NCBI RefSeq assembly: GCF_003865035.1
Contig: NZ_BHVZ01000010.1
Location: 62,001 to 126,000 of the forward strand
Source of the DNA: Anaerotignum faecicola
Lineage (GTDB): Bacteria > Bacillota > Clostridia > Lachnospirales > Anaerotignaceae
Direction of reading: 5' to 3'
Length of the DNA: 64,000 nucleotides
The position numbers were made by a program, and so were the translations under genes. Numbering within the stretch: position 1 is the stretch's first letter; each line of letters opens with the position of its first letter. Positions 49,422-59,299 of this stretch are shown here, one piece after another. The notes beneath the pieces are model-generated. The model ran no database searches, had not been told where the DNA came from, and worked only from the letters and a program-made list of their open reading frames with translations.

Positions 49422-50135
49422 ATGGCTCAGCTCACTTGCCAAAGGCTCTGCGTCGGCTATGAGGGAAAGTCCGTTCTGCAGGAACTCAATTTTGAGGTTT
49501 TTGCAGGCGACTATCTCTGCATCGTAGGAGAAAATGGTTCCGGCAAGAGTACACTTATGAAAACGATTCTCGGCTTGCAGCCACCTATCAGCGGCAAAAT
49601 TTTGACAGGCGATGGGCTGAGGAAAAATGAAATCGGCTATCTGCCGCAGCAGACCGTTGTCCAGAAGGACTTCCCGGCAGCCGTGAGAGAAATCGTTCTC
49701 TCCGGATGTCAGGGACGCTGTGGCAGCCGTCCTTTTTATAGCAAAGAAGAAAAGCAGCTTGCGGCGGCGGCTATGGACAGGATGCAGCTTGCGCAGCTTG
49801 CAAAACGCTGCTATCGGGAGCTGTCCGGCGGACAGCAGCAGAGGGTTCTGCTTGCTCGTGCGCTGTGTGCCACTCGAAAAATGTTGCTTCTCGACGAGCC
49901 TGTTTCCGGGCTTGATCCCAAGGCGACAGCGGAAATGTATGCGCTTATCGAAGAGCTTAACCGAAACGATGGCATTACGGTAATTATGATTTCGCACGAT
50001 ATTACTGCCGCAGTTCAATATGCCAGCCATCTTCTGCATATTGGAGACACCGTTTTTTTCGGAACAAAAGCGGAATATCTCAGAAGTCCGCAGGGGCGGC
50101 TGTTTGCCGCAGAGAAGGGGGGCGATGAACAATGA
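49422..50135 (+). CDS. znuC: Zinc ABC transporter ATPase
   Basis: Energises zinc import. Walker A GENGSGKSTLMKTI, the signature ELSGGQQQRVLLARAL, Walker B MLLLDEPVSGLD and the switch histidine in MISHD are intact. 237 residues. Its stop overlaps the znuB start by four bases. Confidence 0.94.
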   Translation: MAQLTCQRLCVGYEGKSVLQELNFEVFAGDYLCIVGENGSGKSTLMKTILGLQPPISGKILTGDGLRKNEIGYLPQQTVVQKDFPAAVREIVLSGCQGRCGSRPFYSKEEKQLAAAAMDRMQLAQLAKRCYRELSGGQQQRVLLARALCATRKMLLLDEPVSGLDPKATAEMYALIEELNRNDGITVIMISHDITAAVQYASHLLHIGDTVFFGTKAEYLRSPQGRLFAAEKGGDEQ

Positions 50136-50986
50136 CCGCTATTTTGGAAAAGCTGACCCTCTATTGGACATATCCCTTTGTCCGCTATGCGCTGGTAGTC
50201 GGTGTGCTGATTGCGCTATGCTCGTCTTTGCTGGGCGTGACGCTGGTGCTGAAACGGTTTTCCTTCATCGGCGACGGACTTTCCCATGTGGCGTTTGGCG
50301 CAATGGCGATTGCCGCCGTGCTGCAAATCACAAATGAAATGCCACTGGTAATGGTCATTACGATCAGCAGCGCCGTGTTGCTTTTGCGTACAGGGCAGAA
50401 CGCGAAAATCAAGGGCGATGCGGCGATTGCCATGATTTCGGTGGGAGCGCTTGCCATCGGCTATCTGGTGATGAATATTTTCTCCACCTCATCCAACCTT
50501 TCGGGCGATGTGTGCAGTACACTGTTTGGCTCCACCTCCATCCTGACACTGTCTCCTGTAGAAGTGTGGCTTTGCGTTGGAATGTCGGTGCTGGTTGTGG
50601 TGGTGTTTATCCTGTTTTACAATAAAATCTTCGCTGTGACCTTTGATGAGGACTTTGCAAGGGCAACCGGCACAAAGGCAGGGCTTTACAATCTGCTGAT
50701 TGCAATCGTTGTTGCCATCATCATCGTGCTGGCAATGAACCTTGTCGGCTCTCTGCTCATCTCCGCACTGGTAATTTTCCCGGCGTTGTCCGCTATGCGG
50801 ATGTTCAAGAGCTTTCGTAGTGTGACGATCTGCGCCGCAGTTTTGTCGGTGTTGTGTTCGCTGATCGGTATTCTGGCATCTATCCTCGCCGGAACACCGG
50901 TAGGCTCGACAATCGTTGCTGTTCAGATTGTCGCTTTCGCTCTATCGTGGCTGACAGGTACAGCTATCGGAGGTGTGAGAAAATGA
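50132..50986 (+). CDS. znuB: Zinc ABC transporter permease
   Basis: ABC-3 type permease of 284 residues with eight or nine membrane helices, opening with YWTYPFVRYALVVGVLIALC and containing the KRFSFIGDGLSHVAFGAMAI motif that contacts the ATPase. Linked by 4-base overlaps to znuC before and to the lipoprotein after. Confidence 0.94.
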   Translation: MTAILEKLTLYWTYPFVRYALVVGVLIALCSSLLGVTLVLKRFSFIGDGLSHVAFGAMAIAAVLQITNEMPLVMVITISSAVLLLRTGQNAKIKGDAAIAMISVGALAIGYLVMNIFSTSSNLSGDVCSTLFGSTSILTLSPVEVWLCVGMSVLVVVVFILFYNKIFAVTFDEDFARATGTKAGLYNLLIAIVVAIIIVLAMNLVGSLLISALVIFPALSAMRMFKSFRSVTICAAVLSVLCSLIGILASILAGTPVGSTIVAVQIVAFALSWLTGTAIGGVRK

Positions 50987-51513
50987 AAAATCTGTTTTGC
51001 GTAGTACTGATTGCCCTAATGCTTTGCTCTCTTGCCGCCTGCGGAGGTGAGGAGGATAAAGAGACAGCCGATAATCAGACACCGAATACCTCTGCTTCAC
51101 AAAATCAACCGATGGAAAAGGAATCGGTGTCTGCGCCTGCTGCCTCTGAGTCTGTGCAAAGCGCAGACGGCATTGATGTTGATCTGACAAAGCTCAGCAG
51201 TACAATGGTCTATTCTGAGGTTTACAATATGCTATACACCCCTGATGATTACATTGGGAAAATGGTTAAAATGAAGGGTGCTTTTGCATATTACGAGGAC
51301 CCCGAAACAAAGGAGCAATATTTTGCCTGCATTATTGCCGATGCGATGGCTTGCTGTTCACAGGGATTGGATTTTATTCCGACCGACGAGTACACCTATC
51401 CGGACGATTATCCGGAGCTAAACGCAGAGATAACAGTCACAGGAACCTTTGAGATTTATGAGAAAAACGGAATAAAGTATTGTAGGCTTGCGAATGCTGC
51501 GATTGAGAGCTAA
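50983..51513 (+). CDS. Lipoprotein at the end of the zinc operon
   Basis: A 176-residue protein with signal peptide and lipobox SLAAC (Cys19), a Ser/Glu-rich linker and a compact C-terminal domain: DDYIGKMVKMKGAFAYYEDP, CIIADAMACCSQGLDFIP and EITVTGTFEIYEKNGIKYCR. The CC pair and Cys residues in a beta-rich OB-like domain remind me of the YcgQ/DUF1980 C-terminal region of Zur-regulated proteins, though I cannot confirm. ATG overlaps the znuB stop, so it is a true operon member; a zinc chaperone role is inference. Confidence 0.7.
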   Translation: MKNLFCVVLIALMLCSLAACGGEEDKETADNQTPNTSASQNQPMEKESVSAPAASESVQSADGIDVDLTKLSSTMVYSEVYNMLYTPDDYIGKMVKMKGAFAYYEDPETKEQYFACIIADAMACCSQGLDFIPTDEYTYPDDYPELNAEITVTGTFEIYEKNGIKYCRLANAAIES

Positions 51514-51632
51514 GGCTGATGGTGTGCTCTGCTTTCCGAAGCATGATTCAAAAAGTGGTGACAAGAAAATGCTCTGTATGCTGCATTATAATTTGCTATC
51601 AGAGAAGGGCTTATAATTAAATATCTGAACGA

Positions 51633-51675
51633 AACAAAGGCAGCTGACGAAAAAATTACAGCTGTCTTTGTTGTT
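51633..51675 (+). terminator. Terminator of the zinc operon
   Basis: AACAAAGGCAGCTG pairs with CAGCTGTCTTTGTT (one mismatch), followed by GTTTG. The rest of 51514-51809 holds no gene. Confidence 0.75.
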
Positions 51676-51809
51676 TGAAAAATTGCGTATACAGGAGGGC
51701 AAAGGGCTGTTTTGTGTAAATGCAAGAAAAAAGCAAGAATATAAGCGTGGCGTTTTTTGCGAATGATGTTAAAATAGCAATATATGTATCGCAAAGGAGG
51801 AGCTATTTC

Positions 51810-54473
51810 GTGTCAAAAACAACCTTGATTGATTGTTGTATCAAAAAATACGCTTATCGTGAAATATCGGAAATTTATAAAGAGATTGGGGCTTCCCCGC
51901 AGGGACTGTTTCCCGAACAGGTGGATGGCATGCGCCGGAGATACGGCGAAAACAGCTTTGCAAAAAGGAAGAAGGATACCATGCTGCGCTGCTTGCGTCG
52001 TGCCTTTATCAACCCGTTTCATATTATTCTTTTTGTGCTTGGGATGATTTCCTTGGCAACCGATGTTGTGCTTGCCTCTAATTTTGCCAGAAACGCCACC
52101 ACTGCTATCATCATTTTCTCCATGATTTTGACGAGCGGTGTAATCCGTCTGATTCAGGAGCTGCGGGCGAAGAATGCGGCGCAGCAGCTGGAACGGCTGA
52201 TTCACGAAAGCATTACAGTTCGGCGAGCGGGAGATCTGCAGGAAATATCGGCGGAAGAATTGGTGGTCGGGGATATTGTTCTGCTTTCGGCGGGAGACCG
52301 CGTGCCTGCGGATATCCGTTTGACGAAGGTCAGTGATTTATTTATTTCGCAGGCTGCCATCACGGGCGAAAGTGCGATTCTGGAAAAAAATTGCAATACC
52401 CTCAGCTATGGCAGTACGGAAACGCTGACACAGCTTGAAAACCTTGCCTTTATGGCAACAACGGTTATCGGCGGCAAGGGCGAGGGAATTGTGCTTGCGG
52501 TTGGGAAGGATACGTTATACGGCAGCTTTGAAAAATCGGATGCAGAGGAGAAGCAGTCATTCCAAAAGGGTGCCAATTCGATTGCATGGGTAATGCTTCG
52601 CTTTATTGTGGTGCTGATTCCCATTGTGTTTGTGCTGTTAAGGCTGACGGGCGGAAAATGGTTGGAATCCTTTGCGTTTGCGCTTTCCGTTGCGGTAGGG
52701 CTGATGCCGGAAATGCTGCCGATGGTAATTACCGCCTGCCTTGCGAGGGGCAGCCTGAGCATGAGCCGTAAGCAGACCATCATCAAGGATATCAACGCCA
52801 TGCAGGGCTTTGGCAGTATGGATGTGCTTTGTATGGATAAAACGGGAACGCTGACGAATGAGAGCATTTTGCTGGAATACTACATGGATGTGCTGGGGAA
52901 CGAAAGCACAAGGGTGCTGGATTTTGCCTTTTTGAACAGTATGTATCATTCGGGTGTCTGCAATCCCATTGATAATGCCATTCTTGCGTGCCAGACAATG
53001 CCGGGGCGCAGTGCGTATTATACAAGATTGCTTGCGCAGTATCAAAAAACGGACGAGATTCCGTTTGATTATGCCCGTAAATTTGTCAGCACGCTTGTGA
53101 CGGAGGCAGACGGAGCAGGGCAGCTCATTATCAAGGGGGATATTGCGCATGTTGTGGCGCGCTGCGGTTTTGTGGAATATCGGGATGCCGTTTTGCCGAT
53201 GGATGAGGACAAAATGCGAAGCGTGGCCTCTGTGGTGGATGAAATGCTGCAGGATGGGATGAAGGTGATTGCTGTTGCACGAAAGAGGATAGAAAAGCAA
53301 AATCGGATTTTGCCGGAGGATGAACAAAGCATGATTTTGATGGGCTATCTTGCCTTTTTTGATGCACCGAAGAAAACCGCAAAAACCTCTGTGGAGGCGC
53401 TCAAAAGGCTGAAGGTTACCCCGAAGATTCTGACGGGAGACCAAGCAGATGTGGCAGTTTCCGTCTGCCGCAGGGTGGGGATTCCTTCCGAAACGGTGCT
53501 GACAGGTGCGCAGATGGATGAGATGACGGATGCAGTACTTGGCGCAGCCGTTGAAAAAATCCATGTTTTTGCGGAGCTGACACCGGGGCAAAAGGTGCGT
53601 CTGGTTTCCGCCTTGAGCCAAAATGGGCATACTGTCGGATTTTTGGGGGATGGCATTAACGATATTCCTGCACTTTGTGAGGCAAATGTAGGCATTTCGG
53701 TGGATACTGCCGTGGATGCGGCGAAGGATGCGGCGGATGTGGTGCTGTTGCAAAAGGATTTGGGTGTGCTGGAGCAGGGCATTTTGGAGGGGCGAAAAAC
53801 TTTTACCAATATGCTCAAATATATTAAAATTACAGCAAGTTCGAACTTCGGCAACATTTTTTCCATTGTGTGTGCCAGTGCGTTTTTGCCGTTTTTGCCA
53901 ATGACCTCCTTGCAGATTTTGCTGTTGAATCTGCTGTATGATGTGCTGTGTATCATTCTGCCCTGGGATAATGTGGATGAGGAGGAAACTCTTTCTCCAA
54001 GGGATTGGTCCGGGAGGACATTGGGGCGGTTTATGCTTTCCTTTGGGCCAATCAGCTCTTTGTTTGATATCGTGACGTTTTTGTTTTTGTATTATATTCT
54101 CTGCCCGATGCTGTGCGGCGGAGTGACGTATCAAAGCCTTACCGATTCTGCAATGCAGATGCAATATATAGCTCTGTTTCAGACGGGGTGGTTTTTGGAG
54201 TCCATGTGGACACAGGTGTTGATTTTGCATTTCCTGCGTACACGAAAGATTCCCTTTGTGCAAAGCAGACCATCTGCACCGGTGATTTGCATTACCCTTG
54301 CGGGTATCATTGCTTTTACCGCAATTACCTTTACCAAGGGGGCGGCATTTTTCGGCCTGACGCATTTGCCATTTTGGTATTTCATATTTTTGTTGATTGT
54401 GGCATTGCTGTATATGCTTCTGACAACGGTGGTTAAGGCCTTTTATCAGAAGAAATATCATGAGCTGATTTGA
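51810..54473 (+). CDS. MgtA-type magnesium-transporting P-type ATPase (first copy)
   Basis: P-type ATPase of subfamily IIIB, which imports Mg(II). N-terminal cytoplasmic region, actuator with AAITGESAILEK, phosphorylation motif CMDKTGTLTNES (Asp343), nucleotide domain and hinge FLGDGINDIPALC are complete, with about ten membrane helices. The GTG at 51810 is chosen because GCAAAGGAGGAGC lies before it; upstream in-frame codons are in non-homologous sequence. 887 residues. It differs widely from the second copy, so it is not a recent duplication. The wHTH gene follows after 15 bases. Confidence 0.9.
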   Translation: MSKTTLIDCCIKKYAYREISEIYKEIGASPQGLFPEQVDGMRRRYGENSFAKRKKDTMLRCLRRAFINPFHIILFVLGMISLATDVVLASNFARNATTAIIIFSMILTSGVIRLIQELRAKNAAQQLERLIHESITVRRAGDLQEISAEELVVGDIVLLSAGDRVPADIRLTKVSDLFISQAAITGESAILEKNCNTLSYGSTETLTQLENLAFMATTVIGGKGEGIVLAVGKDTLYGSFEKSDAEEKQSFQKGANSIAWVMLRFIVVLIPIVFVLLRLTGGKWLESFAFALSVAVGLMPEMLPMVITACLARGSLSMSRKQTIIKDINAMQGFGSMDVLCMDKTGTLTNESILLEYYMDVLGNESTRVLDFAFLNSMYHSGVCNPIDNAILACQTMPGRSAYYTRLLAQYQKTDEIPFDYARKFVSTLVTEADGAGQLIIKGDIAHVVARCGFVEYRDAVLPMDEDKMRSVASVVDEMLQDGMKVIAVARKRIEKQNRILPEDEQSMILMGYLAFFDAPKKTAKTSVEALKRLKVTPKILTGDQADVAVSVCRRVGIPSETVLTGAQMDEMTDAVLGAAVEKIHVFAELTPGQKVRLVSALSQNGHTVGFLGDGINDIPALCEANVGISVDTAVDAAKDAADVVLLQKDLGVLEQGILEGRKTFTNMLKYIKITASSNFGNIFSIVCASAFLPFLPMTSLQILLLNLLYDVLCIILPWDNVDEEETLSPRDWSGRTLGRFMLSFGPISSLFDIVTFLFLYYILCPMLCGGVTYQSLTDSAMQMQYIALFQTGWFLESMWTQVLILHFLRTRKIPFVQSRPSAPVICITLAGIIAFTAITFTKGAAFFGLTHLPFWYFIFLLIVALLYMLLTTVVKAFYQKKYHELI

Positions 54474-54488
54474 AAGGAGGAATCCGTC

Positions 54489-54989
54489 GTGAAAAAGAAG
54501 ATTGGTTTTGTTTCAATGGATTCTGTCCTTGCACAATGGCTGCTGGAGAAGCTGATACAGGAGCCGCCGGAAAGTGAATGTGCGGAGGATTTGCTTTCGG
54601 GCATACATGATATGCTCAGCGGAGAGGCAACGTCACTGCTTTTGAGTACCTCGAAGGAGGCGGAGTCCTCTCTCCCGCCCTCCGATGAAATACGAATCGG
54701 TGCGCTGGAAATTTATCCGAAGAGCAGGAGAGTGAGGATGCAGGGAGCGGAGGTTTCTCTTACGCCGAAGGAGTTTGAAATCCTCTATTTTCTTGCACAA
54801 AACAGAGGAGAGGTTTTTACAAAGGAGCAAATCTATAAAGCGGTTTGGTCTGAAAATTATCTTTTGGATGATAGCAATATCATGGCGTTCATCCGAAAGC
54901 TGCGAAAGAAAATCGAACCCAATCCGGATGAGCCGAAATATATTCTGACGATTTGGGGCATTGGCTATAAATTTAATGATCGGGTGTAA
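54489..54989 (+). CDS. OmpR-type winged-helix protein without receiver domain
   Basis: A 166-residue protein. Residues about 65-166 form an OmpR/PhoB DNA-binding domain (IRIGALEIYPKSRRVRMQGA, SLTPKEFEILYFLAQNRGEV, SNIMAFIRKLRKKIEPNPDE, IWGIGYKFND). The N-terminal 60 residues are too short for a receiver and contain no phosphoacceptor pattern. GTG start seven bases after AAAGGAGGAA. Located directly behind the first Mg ATPase and before the second, it probably regulates them by a phosphorylation-independent signal; this is inference. Confidence 0.8.
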   Translation: MKKKIGFVSMDSVLAQWLLEKLIQEPPESECAEDLLSGIHDMLSGEATSLLLSTSKEAESSLPPSDEIRIGALEIYPKSRRVRMQGAEVSLTPKEFEILYFLAQNRGEVFTKEQIYKAVWSENYLLDDSNIMAFIRKLRKKIEPNPDEPKYILTIWGIGYKFNDRV

Positions 54990-54993
54990 CAAA

Positions 54994-55083
54994 TTTGGCG
55001 GGCATATTTTTGTCCGCCAAAATTCTTGCTAAATCGCAAGGAAATCGCAAGGTTTTAATCATGTGATTTTCCTTGCGATTTTT
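54994..55083 (+). terminator. Two hairpins before the second Mg ATPase
   Basis: TTTGGCGG (54994-55001) pairs with CCGCCAAA (55014-55021). Then AAATCGCAAGGAAA pairs with TTTTCCTTGCGATTT (55031-55083) ending in TTTTTG. The second is a strong terminator or attenuator. No M-box riboswitch core was seen. Confidence 0.7.
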
Positions 55084-55109
55084 GTATTCTGTGAAAGGCA
55101 CCGAGAGAA

Positions 55110-55217
55110 ATGGTACCTACAAGCCATTGGTTTGCGATTGCCATGATTGCATGGTTCATTGTGGCAGGCTTTGATGTTTGGTATATCGAAAAAAGCAATC
55201 GGTATTACAGAAAATAA
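55110..55217 (+). CDS. 35-residue membrane peptide before the second Mg ATPase
   Basis: A short frame reading MVPTSHWFAIAMIAWFIVAG, then FDVWYIEKSNRYYRK: one transmembrane helix and a basic cytoplasmic end. Ribosome site is weak (GAGAGAA). It ends 24 bases before the ATPase start. Size, topology and position are like the regulatory peptides of cation ATPases (MgtS, MgtR, KdpF), but no homology is claimed. Confidence 0.5.
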   Translation: MVPTSHWFAIAMIAWFIVAGFDVWYIEKSNRYYRK

Positions 55218-55241
55218 TCGCAGAAAAAGGAGGTATGAGAA

Positions 55242-58007
55242 ATGAACAAGAAAGAAAACCGCATGGCTGTGCGGCAGACGGTGGAAAAGGCAGTGCTGCG
55301 GGATGAGCAGAACCAGCGTATTCAATTTGCGGCTGCCAATCCTGTGCAGGAGGTTTTGAAAAGCCTGCATACCACCCTGCGGGGACTGGATGCAGAGGCA
55401 GTGGCGGTCAGCCGCACCAAGTACGGCTCAAATAAAGTGACACATGAGAAAAAGCAATCTCTGGCGAAATGTCTGGCAGGTGCTTTTATCAATCCATTTA
55501 CGGCGATTTTGTTCTGTCTGGCTGTGGTATCCACCATAACGGATATGGTGTTCCCTTATTTTGCACTTTTGGGGAGCGCGCCGGAGGACTTTGATCCCTT
55601 AACCGTAGTCATCATTTTGACAATGGTTATTATTTCCGGCACACTGCGCTTTGTGCAGGAATCCAGAAGCGGCAATGCAGCGGAAAAGCTGCTGGCAATG
55701 ATAACAACGACCTGCACCGTTACTCGCAGAGAGCAGGAAAAGATAGAAATTCCGATGGATGATTTGGTTGTGGGCGACATTGTGCATTTGGCGGCAGGGG
55801 ATATGATTCCTGCGGATGTCCGCATTTTAGAGGCGAAGGACTTATTCATCAGCCAATCCAGCTTGACGGGCGAAAGTGAGCCTATCGAAAAAACACCGAG
55901 CAGAAGTGTGCAGAAGGAGAGTATAATCGATTATACCAATATTGCATTCATGGGAAGCAACGTGATTTCGGGCAGTGCAGCTGCGGTTGTTGTCAGCACC
56001 GGAGACGCTACGCTGTTTGGCTCTATGGCATCTGCGATTGCAGGGGAGGCTGTGGAGACGAGCTTTACCAAGGGGGTCAATGCGGTTTCGTGGGTGTTGA
56101 TTCGGTTTATGCTTGTCATGGTGCCTCTTGTTTTCTTTATCAACAGGATTACGAAGGGGGACTGGCTGAATGCCTTTTTGTTTGGCATCTCGATTGCTGT
56201 CGGCTTAACACCGGAAATGCTGCCCATGATTGTGACAACCTGCCTTGCCAAAGGTGCGGTTTCGATGAGCAAAAAGCAGACTATTGTGAAGAATCTCAAT
56301 TCGATTCAGAATTTTGGTGCGATGGATATTCTTTGCACCGACAAAACAGGGACACTCACGCAGGATAGAGTTGTTTTGGAATATCATTGGAATGTAAACG
56401 GCGAGGATGATACAAGAGTACTGCGCCATGCCTACTTAAACAGCTATTTCCAGACAGGCTATAAAAACCTGATGGATGTGGCGATTATTCATAAAACGGA
56501 GGAGGCAGAGGAGACCGATTCCAGATTACTGGATTTGTCCGAAAACTACGTGAAGGTGGATGAAATTCCCTTTGATTTCACACGCCGCCGTTTGACAACT
56601 GTGGTGCAGGATAAAAACGGAAAGACGCAGATGGTAACCAAGGGGGCTGTGGAGGAAATGCTCTCCATTTGTGCCTATGCAGAGTGCGACGGCAGTGTGC
56701 ATCCTCTTACGAAGGAGGTTCGCCGGCGGATTTTGAAAACAGTGGATGAGCTGAATGAAAAAGGCTTCCGTGTGCTTGCGATAGCACAGAAAAGTAACCC
56801 TTCTCCTGTAGAGTCTTTTGGTGTGAAGGATGAGTGTGATATGGTGCTGATTGGATATCTTGCCTTCTTAGATCCCCCGAAGGAATCCACGGCAGATGCC
56901 ATTCGCGCATTGCAGGCGCATGGCGTGACAACAAAAATTTTGACGGGCGATAATGATAAGGTAACACGCACCATTTGTAAGCAGGTGGGGCTTGAGGTAC
57001 GCAATATGCTCCTTGGCTCTGATTTGGACGGCATGACGGATGAAGCCCTTGCAAGAGCGGCAGAGACAACGGATGTTTTTGCAAAGCTGACACCCGACCA
57101 GAAATCCCGCGTGGTTTCGGTTCTGCGGGGAAACGGGCATACGGTTGGCTTTATGGGGGATGGCATCAATGATGCCGCCGCTATGAAGTCTGCGGATATC
57201 GGCATTTCTGTAGATACTGCGGTTGATGTGGCAAAGGAATCGGCAGATATCATTCTTTTGGAAAAGAATTTGATGGTTTTGGAGCAGGGAATCATCGAGG
57301 GGCGCAAAACCTATGCGAATATGATGAAGTATATCAAAATGACAGCATCTTCCAATTTCGGCAATATGTTTTCGGTATTGGCGGCATCTGCACTGCTGCC
57401 CTTCCTGCCGATGATGAGCGTGCATTTGATTTTCCTGAATTTGATTTATGATTTATCCTGCACAGCAATCCCTTGGGATAATGTGGATGAGGAATTTATC
57501 GCAAAGCCGAGAAAATGGGATGCCTCCAGTGTGGGCAGCTTTATGATTTGGATTGGGCCTACCAGCTCCATCTTTGATTTCACAACTTACATCTTTATGT
57601 ATTTTGTGTTCTGCCCGCTGTTTATCTCGAAGGGGATTTTGTTCAATGACTTGGCGGCACACTATAGCGGCGCAGAGCTTGCGGCAATGCAGGCGCGGTA
57701 TATCGGGCTGTTCCAGGCAGGATGGTTTGTGGAATCCATGTGGAGCCAAACACTGGTTATTCATATGATTCGTACCCCTAAGCTGCCGTTTTTGCAAAGC
57801 CGTGCCTCTGCCTCTGTGACACTTCTGACCATGACAGGCATTGCCGTTTTGACAGTGATTCCCTTCACGGCATTCGGAAGAGTGCTTGGGTTTGTGGCTT
57901 TGCCCGCTGCATATTTTGCATATTTGATTCCCTGTATTCTGCTGTATATGATATTGGCAACCAGCTTGAAAAAAGCCTATGTTCGTCATTATGGCGAGCT
58001 GTTATAG
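55242..58007 (+). CDS. mgtA: MgtA-type magnesium-transporting P-type ATPase (second copy)
   Basis: Subfamily IIIB P-type ATPase of 921 residues. Key motifs are [32 protein letters not shown] (Asp367), [24 protein letters not shown] and a ten-helix membrane part with [14 protein letters not shown]. It is closer to the classical MgtA/MgtB sequence than the first copy. AGGAGGT precedes the ATG. A 35-aa membrane peptide precedes and a 54-aa one follows, with strong ribosome site, making a compact unit probably expressed at low magnesium. Confidence 0.92.
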   Translation: MNKKENRMAVRQTVEKAVLRDEQNQRIQFAAANPVQEVLKSLHTTLRGLDAEAVAVSRTKYGSNKVTHEKKQSLAKCLAGAFINPFTAILFCLAVVSTITDMVFPYFALLGSAPEDFDPLTVVIILTMVIISGTLRFVQESRSGNAAEKLLAMITTTCTVTRREQEKIEIPMDDLVVGDIVHLAAGDMIPADVRILEAKDLFISQSSLTGESEPIEKTPSRSVQKESIIDYTNIAFMGSNVISGSAAAVVVSTGDATLFGSMASAIAGEAVETSFTKGVNAVSWVLIRFMLVMVPLVFFINRITKGDWLNAFLFGISIAVGLTPEMLPMIVTTCLAKGAVSMSKKQTIVKNLNSIQNFGAMDILCTDKTGTLTQDRVVLEYHWNVNGEDDTRVLRHAYLNSYFQTGYKNLMDVAIIHKTEEAEETDSRLLDLSENYVKVDEIPFDFTRRRLTTVVQDKNGKTQMVTKGAVEEMLSICAYAECDGSVHPLTKEVRRRILKTVDELNEKGFRVLAIAQKSNPSPVESFGVKDECDMVLIGYLAFLDPPKESTADAIRALQAHGVTTKILTGDNDKVTRTICKQVGLEVRNMLLGSDLDGMTDEALARAAETTDVFAKLTPDQKSRVVSVLRGNGHTVGFMGDGINDAAAMKSADIGISVDTAVDVAKESADIILLEKNLMVLEQGIIEGRKTYANMMKYIKMTASSNFGNMFSVLAASALLPFLPMMSVHLIFLNLIYDLSCTAIPWDNVDEEFIAKPRKWDASSVGSFMIWIGPTSSIFDFTTYIFMYFVFCPLFISKGILFNDLAAHYSGAELAAMQARYIGLFQAGWFVESMWSQTLVIHMIRTPKLPFLQSRASASVTLLTMTGIAVLTVIPFTAFGRVLGFVALPAAYFAYLIPCILLYMILATSLKKAYVRHYGELL

Positions 58008-58019
58008 GAGGTGTAGGAA

Positions 58020-58184
58020 ATGATGAATTGGAAAGAAATCTGGGTATCGCTTTTCGGAGGCTGTGAATGGCTTGGCTTGAATATCGGCTTTTGGGTATCC
58101 ATGGCTGTGGTAATCGGGATTGTTATTCTGATGAATGTTGTATTTTGGGGCATGAAGCCGCAAACGCAAAAGAAAGAAAAATAA
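58020..58184 (+). CDS. 54-residue membrane peptide after the second Mg ATPase
   Basis: Short frame behind AGGAGGTG reading MMNWKEIWVSLFGGCEWLGL, then NIGFWVSMAVVIGIVIL and a basic end MKPQTQKKEK. One clear transmembrane helix. It starts 12 bases after the ATPase stop and ends inside the terminator's first stem, so it belongs to the operon. A small accessory or regulatory subunit is the natural reading; no known family recognised. Confidence 0.7.
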   Translation: MMNWKEIWVSLFGGCEWLGLNIGFWVSMAVVIGIVILMNVVFWGMKPQTQKKEK

Positions 58185-58230
58185 AAGCAGGAGGTCTTTT
58201 TCGCTTTTGGAAAAGGCCTTCTGCTTTTTT
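58183..58230 (+). terminator. Terminator of the second Mg ATPase operon
   Basis: AAAAGCAG...CTTTTTC pairs with GGAAAAG...CTGCTTTTTT over a short loop. Confidence 0.85.
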
Positions 58231-58396
58231 GATATAGCTGTATCCATCCCTTTTGCAGGGTGCTTTTGCGTTGGCTTTACAAACATTTAACGGAAAGAAG
58301 GGCTTTTATTTTACAAAAAAATCTTATCATAAGACTGTATCCTTTTGCCATGAAGCAGAAGGGTGCGATCTTTTATATATATTAAGGAGGGAAAGA

Positions 58397-59299
58397 ATGA
58401 TTGCTGCAGTGATTGACATCGGTTCAAATACAATGCGGATGTCTGTATATAAAATCGAAGGACAGAAATTTACGGTTCTGCTTTCAAAAAAGGAAACGGC
58501 AGGCTTGGTCAATTATATCACAGAGGGGGAAATGTCCGAGGAGGGCATTGGTGTTCTTATTGATGTGCTTCAACAATTTTGCAGTTCCCTAGAGGAGATT
58601 TCCGTTAATAGCATCAATGCCTTTGCAACGGCATCCCTGCGAAATGTTGCCAATTCCGAACAGGTGCTTGCGCGCGTTTTTCATGCGGTTGGGCTGAAGG
58701 TAGAATTGCTTTCGGGGGAGGAGGAGGCGATTTTGAGCTTTTCGGGAGCGGTTCATGCTTCTCCGTTTGCGGATGGCTGTCTTTTCGACTTGGGCGGCGG
58801 CAGTACGGAAGTTGTCGCCTTTCGGGAAAGGAAGCCCTATTATGCCAAGAGCATGAATATTGGGTGTTTAAACCTTTATAAACGATATGTCAAAAAAATT
58901 TGGCCAAAGAAGCTTGAAATTGAGGAGATGAAGCTGTTTATCGAAAGAAATCTTGCGGAGGCGGCATTGCCGGAGCATCCACAGCCGTTGCTGATTGGTG
59001 TCGGCGGTACGGCAAGGAGCCTGCTGGAGCTTATCAATCTGCGGGAAAAGCGGGATGCTTCCCATAGGGAAATTACAATGGAGGAATTGCATACATGCGT
59101 TTCCTTTCTGCTGAAAAGGGATACCAATGCCAAGGATGCGGTGCTGAAGAAATGTCCGGATCGGATTCATACGATTATACCGGGGGCGTTGCTGATGCAG
59201 GCCTTGGCGAAAAAAATGAAGGCAGAACGGTTATACATTAGTGAATATGGTGTAAGAGAGGGTTATTTATGGAAAGAGTTTATCAAAACAACGATTTGA
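58397..59299 (+). CDS. ppx: Exopolyphosphatase / GppA-type phosphatase
   Basis: ASKHA-fold enzyme that removes phosphate from polyphosphate ends or pppGpp. MIAAVIDIGSNTMRMSVYKI is the first phosphate-binding motif, FDLGGGSTEVVAF the second and LLIGVGGTARSL the third. 300 residues, the short form lacking the C-terminal helical domain. AAGGAGGG precedes ATG 58397; an earlier in-frame start at 58253 is in the terminator region. It overlaps ppk by 31 bases, so synthesis and breakdown of polyphosphate are encoded together. Confidence 0.92.
   Translation: MIAAVIDIGSNTMRMSVYKIEGQKFTVLLSKKETAGLVNYITEGEMSEEGIGVLIDVLQQFCSSLEEISVNSINAFATASLRNVANSEQVLARVFHAVGLKVELLSGEEEAILSFSGAVHASPFADGCLFDLGGGSTEVVAFRERKPYYAKSMNIGCLNLYKRYVKKIWPKKLEIEEMKLFIERNLAEAALPEHPQPLLIGVGGTARSLLELINLREKRDASHREITMEELHTCVSFLLKRDTNAKDAVLKKCPDRIHTIIPGALLMQALAKKMKAERLYISEYGVREGYLWKEFIKTTI

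Noticed and set aside
47649..50132. Long minus-strand open frame across the zinc operon
   Set aside because: Antisense to zur, znuA and znuC; its residues show no domain and the plus-strand genes are linked by typical overlaps.
52638..54461. Minus-strand open frame in the first Mg ATPase
   Set aside because: Shadow of the ATPase coding sequence, rich in Cys, His and Gln as antisense frames of A+G-rich genes are.
54990..55241. M-box magnesium riboswitch before the second Mg ATPase
   Set aside because: Only two simple hairpins and a small frame are present; the conserved multi-helix core is not visible.
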